Shown: positions 1 to 8,308, counted from the stretch's first letter. The stretch: DNA of 36,486 nucleotides from Limnobaculum allomyrinae (GCF_016649425.1 NZ_JADRCR010000019.1:1-36486); one strand, 5' to 3'. The notes: generated from the letters alone by a model not told the origin. Numbers and translations: made by a program.

Positions 1-1
1 C

Positions 2-1030
2 AGAAAAGTTAATATTTTGCCTTGTGGCAAACGTAGAGAACTTAGACGTTCTTTAAGAACTCGTTCCAAACGTGAGGCAATCCTTCGGCTGGAAAAATTT
101 AGTGATAAAGCCTGTTTGCCAATAGTTATATCTGATTTAAATCAACAGACTATTGACCGTAAAATAACTGATTCATTTTGTGATATAACACAAAAAGTTA
201 TGGATTATGTGAAGTACAAATCTTCTCATGTATGTGAGCGGGAGGTTGCTTCTATACAGCGGTCATTGGATTGTTATTTCAGATTTACTTCTCAACCTTT
301 GCAGAAAAGTGAAGCTGCCAAATTCATTGATCAATTAGATTTATCAATAGCTACTAAGAATAAATATATAAAGAAAATTAGTGGTTTTTTTCGTTGGCTT
401 AATCATCGTTCTGATATAGATATAAAAAATCCATTTGAAGGCTTGATGCTAAGAGATAATGAGATGGTCTCAACTAAGAGACCTGCTTATACCCATAACC
501 AAATTAAACAATTAGAAAGTACTCTTAATGAAATTGTAGAATGGAAAAAATGGATCATCTTGATAGGCCGCTATACGGGGATGAGGGCAAATGAAATTTG
601 TCAGTTGTATAAAAGTGACATTGTGAATTGTGATGGTGTTTGGTGTTTTAATATTGATAATTCAAAGATGGGACAAGTAATTAAAACAACTAATAGTAGA
701 CGTTATGTACCTATTCATGCTGAATTGTTAGCTTTAGGTTTGCTAATTTTTGTAGAAAAACAGAATGACCATCTTTTCCCTCACCTTAAATTGTATAAAG
801 GTTACTATAGTCATTATTTCACAAAATGGTTTAGTGGCTTTAGGCGAAAACATCGTTTACCCGAATTTCATTCGATTCGACATTATGTTGCATCAGTTTT
901 TAAAAATTCCGGTGTGCCTGAACAGTTTGCGGGTGCATTGCTTGGTCATAATAATCAGTCAATAACTTATAATCGATATGGTAAGAAAATAGAAATAAGT
1001 CAACTCTCTGAACTTATCTCACTTTTGTAA
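2..1030 (+). CDS. Tyrosine recombinase (phage-type integrase), N-terminus cut by window edge
   Basis: Site-specific recombinase that would cut and rejoin attachment sites of an integrative element. The frame is open from base 2, and the first possible start (TTG at 17) lies inside a basic N-terminal arm (RRELRRSLRTR) that normally sits further in, so the real start is upstream. Counting from base 17, the catalytic set is R190 (TGMRANE), H285 and R288 (HSIRH), H311 (LLGHN) and a nucleophile tyrosine, probably Y321 (YNRYG). The 337 residues present are nearly full length. It is AT-rich and outside the Mu-like prophage, so it belongs to another element or island. Its partner attachment site is not visible. 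Confidence 0.88.
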   Translation, partial: RKVNILPCGKRRELRRSLRTRSKREAILRLEKFSDKACLPIVISDLNQQTIDRKITDSFCDITQKVMDYVKYKSSHVCEREVASIQRSLDCYFRFTSQPLQKSEAAKFIDQLDLSIATKNKYIKKISGFFRWLNHRSDIDIKNPFEGLMLRDNEMVSTKRPAYTHNQIKQLESTLNEIVEWKKWIILIGRYTGMRANEICQLYKSDIVNCDGVWCFNIDNSKMGQVIKTTNSRRYVPIHAELLALGLLIFVEKQNDHLFPHLKLYKGYYSHYFTKWFSGFRRKHRLPEFHSIRHYVASVFKNSGVPEQFAGALLGHNNQSITYNRYGKKIEISQLSELISLL

Positions 1031-1121
1031 AATATGACAAGACTAATTAAGTTTTAAAATCATTGAGTTATCTTATTTTATGCAATATTGATTACTACAT
1101 ATAGTGTTATAAGAATGTTTC

Positions 1122-1139
1122 ATTTCTATATATAGAAAT
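1122..1139. repeat. 18-bp perfect palindrome downstream of the recombinase
   Basis: ATTTCTATATATAGAAAT reads the same on both strands. It lies about 90 bp after the recombinase stop codon in AT-rich DNA. It could be a protein-binding dyad or a core or arm site for the recombinase. With no second copy seen in the window, its role is unknown. Confidence 0.5.
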
Positions 1140-1195
1140 TCACTACTGTGTATTTTTACAGTGTCAAGTCTATGGGTAATAGAAAAAATCAAAAT

Positions 1196-1211
1196 TGTGA
1201 CTATTGTCACG
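1196..1211 (+). promoter_or_regulatory. CRP-like binding site
   Basis: TGTGACTATTGTCACG matches the CRP consensus TGTGA-N6-TCACA at nine of ten defined positions. It lies about 70 bp upstream of the -35 box of the promoter at 1279-1307, which puts its centre near -110. That is distant but within the range of some CRP-dependent promoters. Binding is inferred from the match alone. Confidence 0.4.
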
Positions 1212-1278
1212 AAATATTCTTGCATTGAGTCATTTTTTAAGTTAGATTATGAAATGAAGTAATTTAATTTTCATTCCC

Positions 1279-1307
1279 TTGACACGCCAAAAACTCTTCT
1301 ATATTAT
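1279..1307 (+). promoter_or_regulatory. Near-consensus sigma70 promoter upstream of the DUF2188 gene
   Basis: TTGACA (1279-1284), a 17-bp spacer, then TATTAT (1302-1307). The -35 box is perfect and the -10 box is five of six. Transcription would start near 1314, giving a leader of about 160 nt before the DUF2188 start codon. The leader contains the hairpin at 1344-1376. Confidence 0.6.
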
Positions 1308-1337
1308 CCCTTATTGCAGCAGGGAATTTCTTGTTGT

Positions 1338-1376
1338 AAAAAAAAGCCCCAATGATTTCTGAGATCATCGAGGCTT
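1338..1376 (-). terminator. Rho-independent terminator, leftward
   Basis: A 13-position stem (1344-1356 with 1364-1376, two mismatches) with a 7-nt loop. On the minus strand it is followed by eight U. In the plus direction only a short T run follows. It would stop leftward transcription leaving the prophage, and could weakly attenuate the rightward transcript from the 1279 promoter. Confidence 0.6.
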
Positions 1377-1475
1377 TGCAATACATTATCAGTTGATAGA
1401 TGCATTGGCTTTCGCAGGCAAATAATTATACGCATTCTATCTCCTGATTCAATAAGATTCTAAGGAGATAATAGT

Positions 1476-1706
1476 ATGAGTAATAAAGATTACAATGTTT
1501 ACCAAGGGGCGGATGGTTTATGGCGTGGTAAACGGCAGAATGCTGATCGTTCAGCAGTTGTCTCAACAACTCAACGTGAGGCTATTCAACAGACCAGAGC
1601 TCTTGTTCAGAAGACAAAAGGGGAATTATCTGTTCACCGTGCTGACAATGGGCGAGTTCGGGAAAAATGGAGTTATGGTAACGACCCTAAAAATATTAAA
1701 GGGTGA
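1476..1706 (+). CDS. DUF2188 domain protein
   Basis: A 76-residue protein with the DUF2188 layout: an N-terminal strand ending in a GxW turn (GADGLWRGK), a helix of the form TTQREAIQQTRAL, then the closing part with SVHRADNGRVREKWSYGNDP, which matches the family's HGxdGxIRxxxSYGxDP ending. The function of the family is not established. The start has a strong ribosome-binding site, AAGGAG, eight bases before the ATG. It lies outside the prophage, between a sigma70 promoter and a terminator, just upstream of the gene that the prophage interrupts. Confidence 0.8.
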   Translation: MSNKDYNVYQGADGLWRGKRQNADRSAVVSTTQREAIQQTRALVQKTKGELSVHRADNGRVREKWSYGNDPKNIKG

Positions 1707-1724
1707 GTTGCGATAAATTACTTT

Positions 1725-1747
1725 ATGCGGGCGTAAAGCGCCCGTAT
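1725..1747 (+). terminator. Terminator after the DUF2188 gene
   Basis: Nine-pair stem (ATGCGGGCG with CGCCCGTAT, one G-U pair), 5-nt loop TAAAG, followed by TTTCTT. It closes the DUF2188 transcript. It is only 26 bp before the ATG at 1773, leaving no room for a separate promoter, so the interrupted gene was probably expressed by readthrough. Confidence 0.6.
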
Positions 1748-1772
1748 TTTCTTGAATAATGGGACGTCTGAA

Positions 1773-1799
1773 ATGCCAATTAAAATTACTGGTCTTAAC
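1773..1799 (+). pseudogene. 5' fragment of the host gene interrupted by the prophage
   Basis: Nine codons, MPIKITGLN, end exactly at the prophage border. Joined to 36155-36439 they restore an uninterrupted reading frame of 103 residues, with the junction ITGLN-QLRNL. In place, the frame hits TGA (1800-1802), the first bases of the prophage, so the gene is disrupted. The start has GGGA eight bases upstream. Confidence 0.85.
1794..1799. repeat. Left target-site duplication, CTTAAC
   Basis: The six bases immediately left of the prophage's TG terminus are identical to the six immediately right of its CA terminus (36149-36154). Only a 6-bp duplication fits; the five adjacent bases on the two sides differ (TTAAC and CTTAA). 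Confidence 0.88.
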
Positions 1800-1845
1800 T
1801 GATGCGCCGCGCGATAAATACACCCGCTTATGTGAGATAAATGGC
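1800..1845. repeat. Left phage end with two transposase-binding repeats
   Basis: Counting from TG, GATAAATAC lies at end positions 14-22 (1813-1821) and GATAAAT at 37-43 (1836-1842), a 23-bp spacing. The right end, read inward, has GATAAATAC at the same positions 14-22 and GATAA at 37-41. The first four bases, TGAT, also match. Placement inside the left terminus and the family precedent of 23-bp end repeats indicate transposase sites. Confidence 0.82.
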
Positions 1846-1947
1846 ATCGTTGTGGCGTTTCAATATCTGCAAAGGAATTACAATCCTTCCTCTGAACGTC
1901 TACTGGAAAGTGCCGGTGGAGTCGCTACCCCCTCTTAGGTAGTAGTC

Positions 1948-1984
1948 AGTGGCTGACAGATACGATCTTTAGCCAACAGCCACT
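1948..1984 (-). other. Inverted repeat after the last late gene
   Basis: AGTGGCTG (1948-1955) pairs with CAGCCACT (1977-1984) across a 21-nt loop, starting five bases after the stop of the fibre assembly gene. No U run follows on the minus strand, so it is a poor intrinsic terminator. It could stabilise the 3' end of the late mRNA. The rest of the 189-bp stretch between phage end and gene has no convincing gene. Confidence 0.35.
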
Positions 1985-1988
1985 CAAT

Positions 1989-2594
1989 TTACTCTCCCTC
2001 ATACGGTTTAAATGGTTGCTTTGGCCAGATAACATCAGGTGCCTTTGACGTGTCTACAGCCTGCACCGTTTTAATGTACTGCATCCACGCGATCAAGGTC
2101 ACTTTGTCTCCGTCACTAATGATGCCCAGTTGCAATTCCGTTTGCCAGAAACCGATCGTTTCTTGAGCCTCTACTAATAACGCTGATTTTTTCTGATTCG
2201 CGATTTCAACATCAGCAGCATGCTGAGCATTACTATCTGTTACCCACTTTTTACCATTCCATTTGTCGTATGGGCCTGACGGGATAGTGATGGTGAACCC
2301 ATCATGAATAGGCCCGATATAATCAACTGTGGATATCACGGCATCAGTGGTTGAATAAACTGTCTCTCCACGATGGTCCGATTCCCATTCCCATTCACCA
2401 CTTGCGAACACAGCAACTTTTCCTATCATGGCCTCACTAGGTTCAACCTCTGTTGAATGCCCTGGCATACTGACACCAACATTAATATATTCGTCAGACC
2501 AACCGGTGTATTCAAAGGTTGTCGGGTCATAATAAAAACAACGGATTCTTCCCGGCGCTGTTGCAAGTCCGTTTTCATCAAAAATAGGTTTCAT
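1989..2594 (-). CDS. Tail fibre assembly chaperone
   Basis: A 201-residue protein of the Caudovirales tail fibre assembly family, which folds and attaches the fibre encoded just upstream. The C-terminal half is typical: QETIGFWQTELQLGIISDGDKVTLIAWMQYI, here cited by its key parts (QTELQLG, ISDGDK, LIAWMQYI), then the proline-rich IWPKQP ending. The N-terminus (FDENG, YYDP) is the variable fibre-contacting part. It is the last gene of the late operon; its ATG shares one base with the fibre stop codon. Confidence 0.85.
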   Translation of the reverse strand: MKPIFDENGLATAPGRIRCFYYDPTTFEYTGWSDEYINVGVSMPGHSTEVEPSEAMIGKVAVFASGEWEWESDHRGETVYSTTDAVISTVDYIGPIHDGFTITIPSGPYDKWNGKKWVTDSNAQHAADVEIANQKKSALLVEAQETIGFWQTELQLGIISDGDKVTLIAWMQYIKTVQAVDTSKAPDVIWPKQPFKPYEGE

Positions 2595-3424
2595 TATTTA
2601 GCCCTTACAAGAAGATTAAATGCGATGTTACGTGGCCGGTTTTCTGATGCGGTAGGGACAGAGCCAGCAGCGCTAAAAAATATGCTTTGAGCGACAGTTT
2701 GCCCACCCGCTACAACGTTAGTTAAATTTTGAGAGCCTCCAGCCGAAAGAGCTCCTGATTGGTGCGTGCTCCCTACATACTGAATGTAACCAATTTCACC
2801 GGTAATATTTCGAATAGCGTCACTTTGAGCAGATAACAGGGAGCGCCCGTTATCTACTCCCCGGCCATCATCCCAGACACGTAGAAATTCCCCCCGAGAC
2901 TCAGTAAGAATGAGGCTTGGGAAAACAAGCGCGAGTTTAGGGTAAGTGGCCGCCGAGAACGCCGCGCCGTTGAACTTCAGAAATATCATATCTGACCATT
3001 CAGGCATTACCGTATTTGGCATCGCAGCAGAAGGCCAGAAAAATGGAATACCAATAGCTGGTGCACCTGCTCCCAAACGGAGGTTTTCGAGAGCCGCTGT
3101 GACATCAGTTAGGTCAGATAAGTTGGATTCTTTAGTAAGCTTTTCAGTGGCCAAATCATAAGCTTTCTTTACCGCACTCGCAGTAGCAGCATCGGCGTTT
3201 GAATCGCTATTAATAGCGTTGCTTAATTTAACAATACCGGCATCGTTCAAACTTGCCGGTGTTGTTGAGGCTTTACCCTCCAGTGCCTTCTTTAAAAAAG
3301 CGGTTCGGTTGGCCAGATTAAGCAATGGTTTATTCATTACCCCACCAGGGCCACCCAATGCACGATCAGAGGTCTCCCATTGGTAGACCTCTTCCCACTC
3401 TTCTTTCTCTGGCAGATTAGCCAT
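2594..3424 (-). CDS. Tail fibre protein
   Basis: A 276-residue fibre protein, short for a receptor-binding fibre. Residues 1-45 form the P2-like N-terminal motif (WEEVYQWETSDRALGG, ANRTAFLK) that docks on the baseplate. A helical linker with DAATASAVKKAYD repeats follows. The collar-like C-terminal part has GIPFFWPS, FLKFNGAAFS, YPKLALVFPS, SRGEFLRVWDDGRGVD and the terminal SENRPRNIAFNLLVRAK. It overlaps the gpI gene by 8 nt. No invertible segment or second fibre copy was seen, so there is no sign of host-range switching. Confidence 0.85.
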   Translation of the reverse strand: MANLPEKEEWEEVYQWETSDRALGGPGGVMNKPLLNLANRTAFLKKALEGKASTTPASLNDAGIVKLSNAINSDSNADAATASAVKKAYDLATEKLTKESNLSDLTDVTAALENLRLGAGAPAIGIPFFWPSAAMPNTVMPEWSDMIFLKFNGAAFSAATYPKLALVFPSLILTESRGEFLRVWDDGRGVDNGRSLLSAQSDAIRNITGEIGYIQYVGSTHQSGALSAGGSQNLTNVVAGGQTVAQSIFFSAAGSVPTASENRPRNIAFNLLVRAK

Positions 3425-4004
3425 GTGAAATACTCCCTAAATTATATTGGCCATTAAGGTATTTAGTACCATCAAGGCGAAATGCCGCCTCCTGGTAATC
3501 TAAACTTTCAAGGTAGCTACGGGCCGGGGCAAAGGCCCGGATAGCTTTACGTAAATTGTCAGCCTGATCGTTAGTGATAGCGTCTTTTAAAATAATGCGG
3601 TATCTCGCCCAGGCTGAGCCGTCACCAAGAACGCGGGAACCGTCAAGAAAAACGGAACCATCCAGAGACCAGTCATAGATATTTTCAATAATCTCAACTT
3701 CGCCGAACCCAAACCGTCGAATAACCTCACGAACGGCCCATGGCGTACCTTTATAGCGGTGAAGCTCAATAGCGCCCTTAATGAGCTCACGCTTGGCACT
3801 GTCTGATTCTGCCAACTCCCAGCCATCACCCAACAAGCTGAATTGCTCTGCTAAAAAAGGGAAAACCGACGATTTAACAAGGTCAATGAGGTAAACCAGG
3901 ACAGTTTCCACCTCCAGCTCATCAAAAACTTCCTCAACCAGCTCACAAAGCGCTGAAAAACGTTCATCACCGGCTAAGGGGGGCGCTAAATAAGGATTAC
4001 TCAT
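3417..4004 (-). CDS. I: Baseplate wedge protein, P2 gpI family
   Basis: A 195-residue protein of the P2 gpI family (tail protein I), which joins gpJ in the baseplate wedge and helps anchor the fibre. The marker region is HRYKGTPWAVREVIRRFGFGEVEIIE near the middle (key parts HRYKGTPWAV and RRFGFGEV), followed by ARSYLESL in the C-terminal third. The order V-W-J-I-fibre is the same as in P2. It overlaps the end of the J gene by 8 nt. Confidence 0.87.
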   Translation of the reverse strand: MSNPYLAPPLAGDERFSALCELVEEVFDELEVETVLVYLIDLVKSSVFPFLAEQFSLLGDGWELAESDSAKRELIKGAIELHRYKGTPWAVREVIRRFGFGEVEIIENIYDWSLDGSVFLDGSRVLGDGSAWARYRIILKDAITNDQADNLRKAIRAFAPARSYLESLDYQEAAFRLDGTKYLNGQYNLGSISHG

Positions 4005-5121
4005 CGCTAACTCCCGCCAGCGTTACATCAATACCGGTGCAAACCGCCCATTCATAAGGTTCCACAACTCGCTTACTAGGTGTGTTCAATGTCAGGTCAT
4101 AAACACCCGGTACAGATAGCGTTTTACTGATTTGAGTCGGTACGATATCCAGCCCTAACCGAAGTTTTCTGGCCTCAGTCCAGGCGAAGATGGCTTTTTT
4201 AGCCACATCCAATGTGGTATCAGCGTCTACCGTGCGGTATAAGGTCAGTTCTGCCGAAATACTGAATTCCACTATCTCCGGTACCTTGACTAATACTTTG
4301 TCATTGATAGGCCGTTTTTTCTCGGCATTCAAACGGGTTTCAATAAGTTGTAATAGCTCAGCTGAGGGGAGACCATCTTTGGTTAATGGATAAACCCAGA
4401 CCTGGCCAGCAGGAATACGTTCATCAATATCAGGCCCAAGAATGATGATATCGATAATGGACTGGTGTACAGAGAGCGCATGAAACTTATAGGCTCCATA
4501 GCTTCCGGCACTGGTATAACCTTCAGGAGCCAGAATCATCCGCTCACGCAAGGCTTCCGTGCTTTCTTCATCATCGCCATTCACCGTGGTACTGATATTA
4601 CTGACGGATAATCCCGCATCCAGAATACGCTCTGAACGATGAATTTTTCCGGGTAAGTAACCATTACCTGTCTGGCCAGCTTCACTACAGGTTGCGGTAA
4701 CATCGGCAAATAATGTGCCTTTGCTGATAGTTATATCGAGGTCAGTACTGAAGGCCACGGAACCATCATCATTCGTTACACGCGTAAACATAGGAACAAA
4801 AATATCCTTCGGTGCTACGCTCTCCAGTTCGAAACGTAATGTACAACGGGCAGGCTGTGCCGGTAGCCGAACAACGCCGACTAACTCCGCCAGGTAATCA
4901 ATAATCGGCGCTTCACTGAAGCGGGGAAGCATCTGTTCACCGGTGTGTTGCACTTTGGCCAAAGCACGGGCTTTAGCGTAAGCAATCACATTAATAAATA
5001 GGTGTTCAATTTGAGCGGGATAAAGTTTTTTGCCCGATTTGGATTCATATCGGGCTATCAGGTCTTGCTCTATGGCCTGAGGGTCAATTCTGACAAACTC
5101 AGGTGGTGCCAGTTCGCTCAT
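3997..5121 (-). CDS. J: Baseplate protein J
   Basis: A 374-residue baseplate J family wedge protein (P2 gpJ, Mu gp47). It has the typical central block: the extended strand region around VAFSTDLDITISKG and AQ-like GQTGNGYLPGKI, then ESTEALRERMILAPEG and SAGSYGAYKFHAL. I place the start at 5121 (MSELAPPEF), because AAGG lies six bases upstream; an in-frame start 16 codons earlier lies inside gpW and lacks such a site. It overlaps gpW by 23 nt. Confidence 0.88.
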   Translation of the reverse strand: MSELAPPEFVRIDPQAIEQDLIARYESKSGKKLYPAQIEHLFINVIAYAKARALAKVQHTGEQMLPRFSEAPIIDYLAELVGVVRLPAQPARCTLRFELESVAPKDIFVPMFTRVTNDDGSVAFSTDLDITISKGTLFADVTATCSEAGQTGNGYLPGKIHRSERILDAGLSVSNISTTVNGDDEESTEALRERMILAPEGYTSAGSYGAYKFHALSVHQSIIDIIILGPDIDERIPAGQVWVYPLTKDGLPSAELLQLIETRLNAEKKRPINDKVLVKVPEIVEFSISAELTLYRTVDADTTLDVAKKAIFAWTEARKLRLGLDIVPTQISKTLSVPGVYDLTLNTPSKRVVEPYEWAVCTGIDVTLAGVSDE

Positions 5122-5482
5122 ATTCCACCTTGCTCTCTGTTGGGACACCATCCGCCACTTTCCAGACAACCCGTACGGCTACCGTGGATCCTTCAATATC
5201 AATATTGACCTGGATAACGGTTATACGGGTTTCCCAGCGCTGAATGGCCTCAATGGATTCACGTACCAGGTAAGGCGTGATGATATTGGTTGGCCAGTCC
5301 AGATAGTGATGGTTGTTGGTTCCAAAATCAGGCCGGTGTGGATCGCTTCCTTTTGGGGTAAGCAAAATCACCTGAATAGCCTGACCAATATCGGATAACC
5401 CCTCAACAACAGAACCGGGATGACCCAGTTCTGGTTGCCAGTGTGCGGAGGTGATGGTGTTGAGTGTTTTCATACTGGCCAT
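5099..5482 (-). CDS. W: Baseplate protein W (GPW/gp25 family)
   Basis: A 127-residue homologue of P2 gpW and T4 gp25, the small wedge protein that links the baseplate to the first sheath ring. Diagnostic are GLSDIGQAIQVILLTPKGSDPHRPDFG (key parts IGQAIQVILLTPKGS and RPDFG) and the conserved ESIEAIQRWETRI helix. It has a two-codon choice of start (M1 or M4); neither has a strong ribosome-binding site. Confidence 0.88.
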   Translation of the reverse strand: MASMKTLNTITSAHWQPELGHPGSVVEGLSDIGQAIQVILLTPKGSDPHRPDFGTNNHHYLDWPTNIITPYLVRESIEAIQRWETRITVIQVNIDIEGSTVAVRVVWKVADGVPTESKVEYERTGTT

Positions 5483-5527
5483 GATAGCCAGTTGGGGAAA
5501 TACTGATTTTAATGAAGGTTAAAAAGA

Positions 5528-6100
5528 TTATTTGGGTGGGCCGCTGTCATCATTACCCTGTTTAACACCGGAATGAGGATGTGTTATCAGCGAAATACCA
5601 TTGGCGGTAACATCACCGGTGGCGTCTATTGTCCCGTTAACGGTCAGGTTTCCATTCAGTGTTGTCCCTTCGCTGGCATGAATAGCCACGCCGGAAGCGG
5701 TATTGATGGTCACACCGGCGCTGGCGTTGATAATTACGCCAGCCGGGGCAGTGATGCTGACCGTTCCCTGTGCAATATTGAGATCCAGGTGATGCTCTGA
5801 AGGTGAATAAGAAACCTTAGTACCATCCTTATAGTCAATATAATCCGTATCGTCATCAGTCATTGGCGGCGGCTCCGCTTCAGAATACACAGCGCCTAAC
5901 AACACGCCATCAACGCCGTTCTCTTTTAGAAGAATGGCTACCTGTGTCCCTAATTCAACAGGACAACGGCGTTTTGAGGATTTACTGTATCCCTGTGGAA
6001 CCTGTAACCAGTATGAAGGAAGACTACTTTCATGCAGTTCCACACGAATCCGGCAGGTTTTCGCATTCCAGGCCGTAACGGTACCATATTCCAGATTCAT
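5528..6100 (-). CDS. V: Baseplate assembly protein V (central spike)
   Basis: A 190-residue spike protein of the P2 gpV/Mu gp45 family, the trimeric needle tip that contacts the outer membrane. It has an N-terminal OB-fold (residues 1-75), then a beta-prism made of short repeats (SVTAPAG-like, GVIINASAGVTINTASG), and ends in the apex THPHSGV. The HxH pair there is the usual apical metal site. It overlaps gpD by 4 nt. Confidence 0.88.
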   Translation of the reverse strand: MNLEYGTVTAWNAKTCRIRVELHESSLPSYWLQVPQGYSKSSKRRCPVELGTQVAILLKENGVDGVLLGAVYSEAEPPPMTDDDTDYIDYKDGTKVSYSPSEHHLDLNIAQGTVSITAPAGVIINASAGVTINTASGVAIHASEGTTLNGNLTVNGTIDATGDVTANGISLITHPHSGVKQGNDDSGPPK

Positions 6101-7245
6101 TTCTGTCCCATCCTTCCGTTCTGAACGTCATAGATAACCACTTTCTTTTTAGAGCCAGATTTAGCACCGCCCGTTTTGGATTGACCGGATTTCTCTGCTT
6201 TGACGGAGACAATATCCGCCTCCCGGATGCGGCAGATATCCAGGCGGGTATTCCATCCCCCGGAACGGTCTAAGGTATGCTGGCTGGCCTGAATTAAGTA
6301 ATCCCCGTTTAACTCGCCACCGGCTTCCAGCGTGATGGTATTACCGCTGAGATAGGACGGGTTACCCATCAAATCAATATTCCCCGTGGTTCTTTCGCGG
6401 TTTGCCTTGGCCAGTTCAGCTTGTGCTTTCGCCGTAGCGACTTCAGGCGATGATGAACGACTGGAGGTTTTAATCGTATCCGGGCTGGTTGTCGATTTAC
6501 TGACGCTGGAATCTTTAGCCGTCATACCTTCGTTTTTGACATCATAGATAACGGTTTTTTTGGTGGCCGGATCATGAGATTTGACCTCTACGGCTTTAGG
6601 AACCTGCTTAATCTGATCGCGGATCTGGCCACCAGAAATATCCGTTAATTTAAATGTGACAACACTGTCAAGAAGGGATAATTCTGAAATGGCATGAAAG
6701 ACCAGCTTATTCCCGTCAATCTTAAAGGCATAGTCGTATTCATCCGCCAGTTTCTTCAAAAACTCAATATCGGATTCTTGCTGAGTTAAACGATCCAGTG
6801 CGATAGGTTCAATCGCACCCACCAAAGTGAGCCCCTGACGATCGGCAATTTGCTTGGCTACCTTATCCAGCGTCATGTTTTCATAAGCATGGGCGGCTTT
6901 TGTTCTCACCGAGTTTTTTATACCAACAGCCTGGGCGGTAATGGTCACCGTACCGGGCGAAAACTGAAAGTTGATATCCACAATCTCAAAAACACCTATC
7001 TGGCGGCGCTCTTCTCCCAACCAGCCCAATTCAAACGTCAGTTCATCCCCCTGGCCGGGATACCATTCGCCATACCTGCGACCATCAATATTTTCCAATT
7101 CAATGGCGAGTTCATCGGACTGGCCACTGAGATAATCGGTATAGCTGATGGATAACAGATAGTCAGCCAGCTCATTACTGATATCGTTTTTCTCATATAA
7201 CAAACGATAATCAGAGACTGGGATAAGAGGTTTAATTACTTCCAT
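6097..7245 (-). CDS. D: Tail hub protein D (late control D / VgrG family)
   Basis: A 382-residue baseplate hub protein of the P2 gpD family, structurally like the gp27 part of VgrG. The family core is visible in LSISYTDYLSGQSDELAIELE, with GEWYPGQGDEL next, then DKVAKQIADRQGL and DIEFLKKLADEYDYAF. The C-terminal third has a Ser/Lys-rich insertion (SSVSKSTTSPDT) and the usual LISQ-like ending HTLDRSGGWNTRLD. It sits between X and V as in P2, with short overlaps on both sides. Confidence 0.87.
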   Translation of the reverse strand: MEVIKPLIPVSDYRLLYEKNDISNELADYLLSISYTDYLSGQSDELAIELENIDGRRYGEWYPGQGDELTFELGWLGEERRQIGVFEIVDINFQFSPGTVTITAQAVGIKNSVRTKAAHAYENMTLDKVAKQIADRQGLTLVGAIEPIALDRLTQQESDIEFLKKLADEYDYAFKIDGNKLVFHAISELSLLDSVVTFKLTDISGGQIRDQIKQVPKAVEVKSHDPATKKTVIYDVKNEGMTAKDSSVSKSTTSPDTIKTSSRSSSPEVATAKAQAELAKANRERTTGNIDLMGNPSYLSGNTITLEAGGELNGDYLIQASQHTLDRSGGWNTRLDICRIREADIVSVKAEKSGQSKTGGAKSGSKKKVVIYDVQNGRMGQK

Positions 7246-7448
7246 GGCGGCGTTCCTGCTGAAGTGGGTTGAATGTCCAGTAAGGGAATGGCAATCGTCA
7301 GCCCGGCTTCAAACGTGGCCGTGATGGCCACATGAGGATTAGCGGCAATAATCTGGGGGTAAAGATAACTATCACCATAATACCGATGGGCCAGTTGATC
7401 CCAACGTTCACCGTCTTTAGTGATATGAAACCGGTATAGCTGGCTCAT
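7236..7448 (-). CDS. X: Tail protein X
   Basis: A 70-residue P2 gpX family protein with a single LysM-like fold: GERWDQLAHRYYGDSYLYPQIIAANPHV and a closing G-T-IAIP segment (key parts WDQLAHRYYGD and IIAANP). It is thought to help join the tail tube hub during assembly. It overlaps gpU by 4 nt and gpD by 10 nt. Confidence 0.87.
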   Translation of the reverse strand: MSQLYRFHITKDGERWDQLAHRYYGDSYLYPQIIAANPHVAITATFEAGLTIAIPLLDIQPTSAGTPPWK

Positions 7449-8308
7449 GATAATATTCTCCTGGTGGCCACACCCACACTTAACATCAGAGCGTTTTGGC
7501 TGGCACTGTTTAAGGCTTCAGAAGCATTCCCCATACAACCCGCGGCGGCATCAACTCTTTCCATCACTGAGCCCAGACTATTGTCTTTCAGATAATCCAC
7601 CGCCTGACGAACCTCATTCAGTGCCTGACTTCCGGCATCAATCAGTTCCTGACCTTCCATTAATACCCCGGATAACGAAGATAATTGCTCCAGGGGGCCG
7701 ATAGCCTGACCGGCAATGGAAGACAGCTCAGCGACAGCACCCAGCACAGAAAGCGGGTTTTCTTTAATTTCATGGTAGGCATCAATACCGGCATTAATCA
7801 CGTTCATGGCTGTTTTGGCATAACCTACCGCCTGTTGAGCCATATTTTTTAAGTTGGTACCTGTTTTGGCATCAACATAGGTCAGCAACGAATCCAGTAA
7901 GCCTTCGCCGGATACGGGCCGGGTAAACTCACCGGTGTATTCTTTCAGGGTCAAGGTGACGGTAGCGGAACGGGTGCGGCCTCCCGCCGTCGTAGTATTA
8001 ATGTTGGTATCCAGGTTAGTAATAACATGAGGGCCTTTATACTCACCGTCGCCCATGACCAGTGCCATGGGTTCATGCCGGGCTTTGGCTTCACGTAATA
8101 AACGTAACTGGGTTTCCGTTTTTACCAGATGGTTATGAAAGAGAACTTCCAGAGTGATTTCATCCAGTTCATCCCCCATAAATTCCAGTTTGGGTTTTCC
8201 CTGAATAAGCGAGTGCTCAGCCCAGGAGGTTGCAGAACGCTGACCATAGGAATGGGGGCTGCTTACAATATCAAACGAGAAATTACCTAAAATAGCCCAC
8301 GTTTTCAT
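7445..8308 (-). CDS. U: Tail protein U
   Basis: A 287-residue protein. The N-terminal 135 residues match P2 gpU (GNFSFDIVSSPHSYGQRS, GDELDEITLEVLFH, LREAKARHEP, VTLTLKEY), a protein acting at the tail-completion or hub stage. The C-terminal half is extra relative to P2 gpU (about 160 residues); it is helical with several Ala/Gly-rich stretches and no motif I recognise. It overlaps the tape measure gene by 4 nt. Confidence 0.82.
   Translation of the reverse strand: MKTWAILGNFSFDIVSSPHSYGQRSATSWAEHSLIQGKPKLEFMGDELDEITLEVLFHNHLVKTETQLRLLREAKARHEPMALVMGDGEYKGPHVITNLDTNINTTTAGGRTRSATVTLTLKEYTGEFTRPVSGEGLLDSLLTYVDAKTGTNLKNMAQQAVGYAKTAMNVINAGIDAYHEIKENPLSVLGAVAELSSIAGQAIGPLEQLSSLSGVLMEGQELIDAGSQALNEVRQAVDYLKDNSLGSVMERVDAAAGCMGNASEALNSASQNALMLSVGVATRRILS

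Noticed and set aside
17-1030. The tyrosine recombinase as the integrase of this prophage
   Set aside because: It lies outside the TG/CA borders and the target duplication. The phage has its own DDE transposase.
1330-1445. A 43-codon minus-strand frame with AGGAG before its ATG
   Set aside because: It runs through the terminator hairpin at 1344-1376, which explains the sequence better. No family resemblance.
1759-1938. A 59-codon plus-strand open frame crossing the left prophage border
   Set aside because: It begins in host DNA and ends in the phage end, so it was created by the insertion. It has no ribosome-binding site of note, and the true host frame at 1773 is in another phase.
2594-3424. 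Possible invertible tail fibre segment with a site-specific invertase, as in Mu
   Set aside because: Only one fibre and one assembly gene are present, with no oppositely oriented fibre fragment and no serine recombinase gene nearby.
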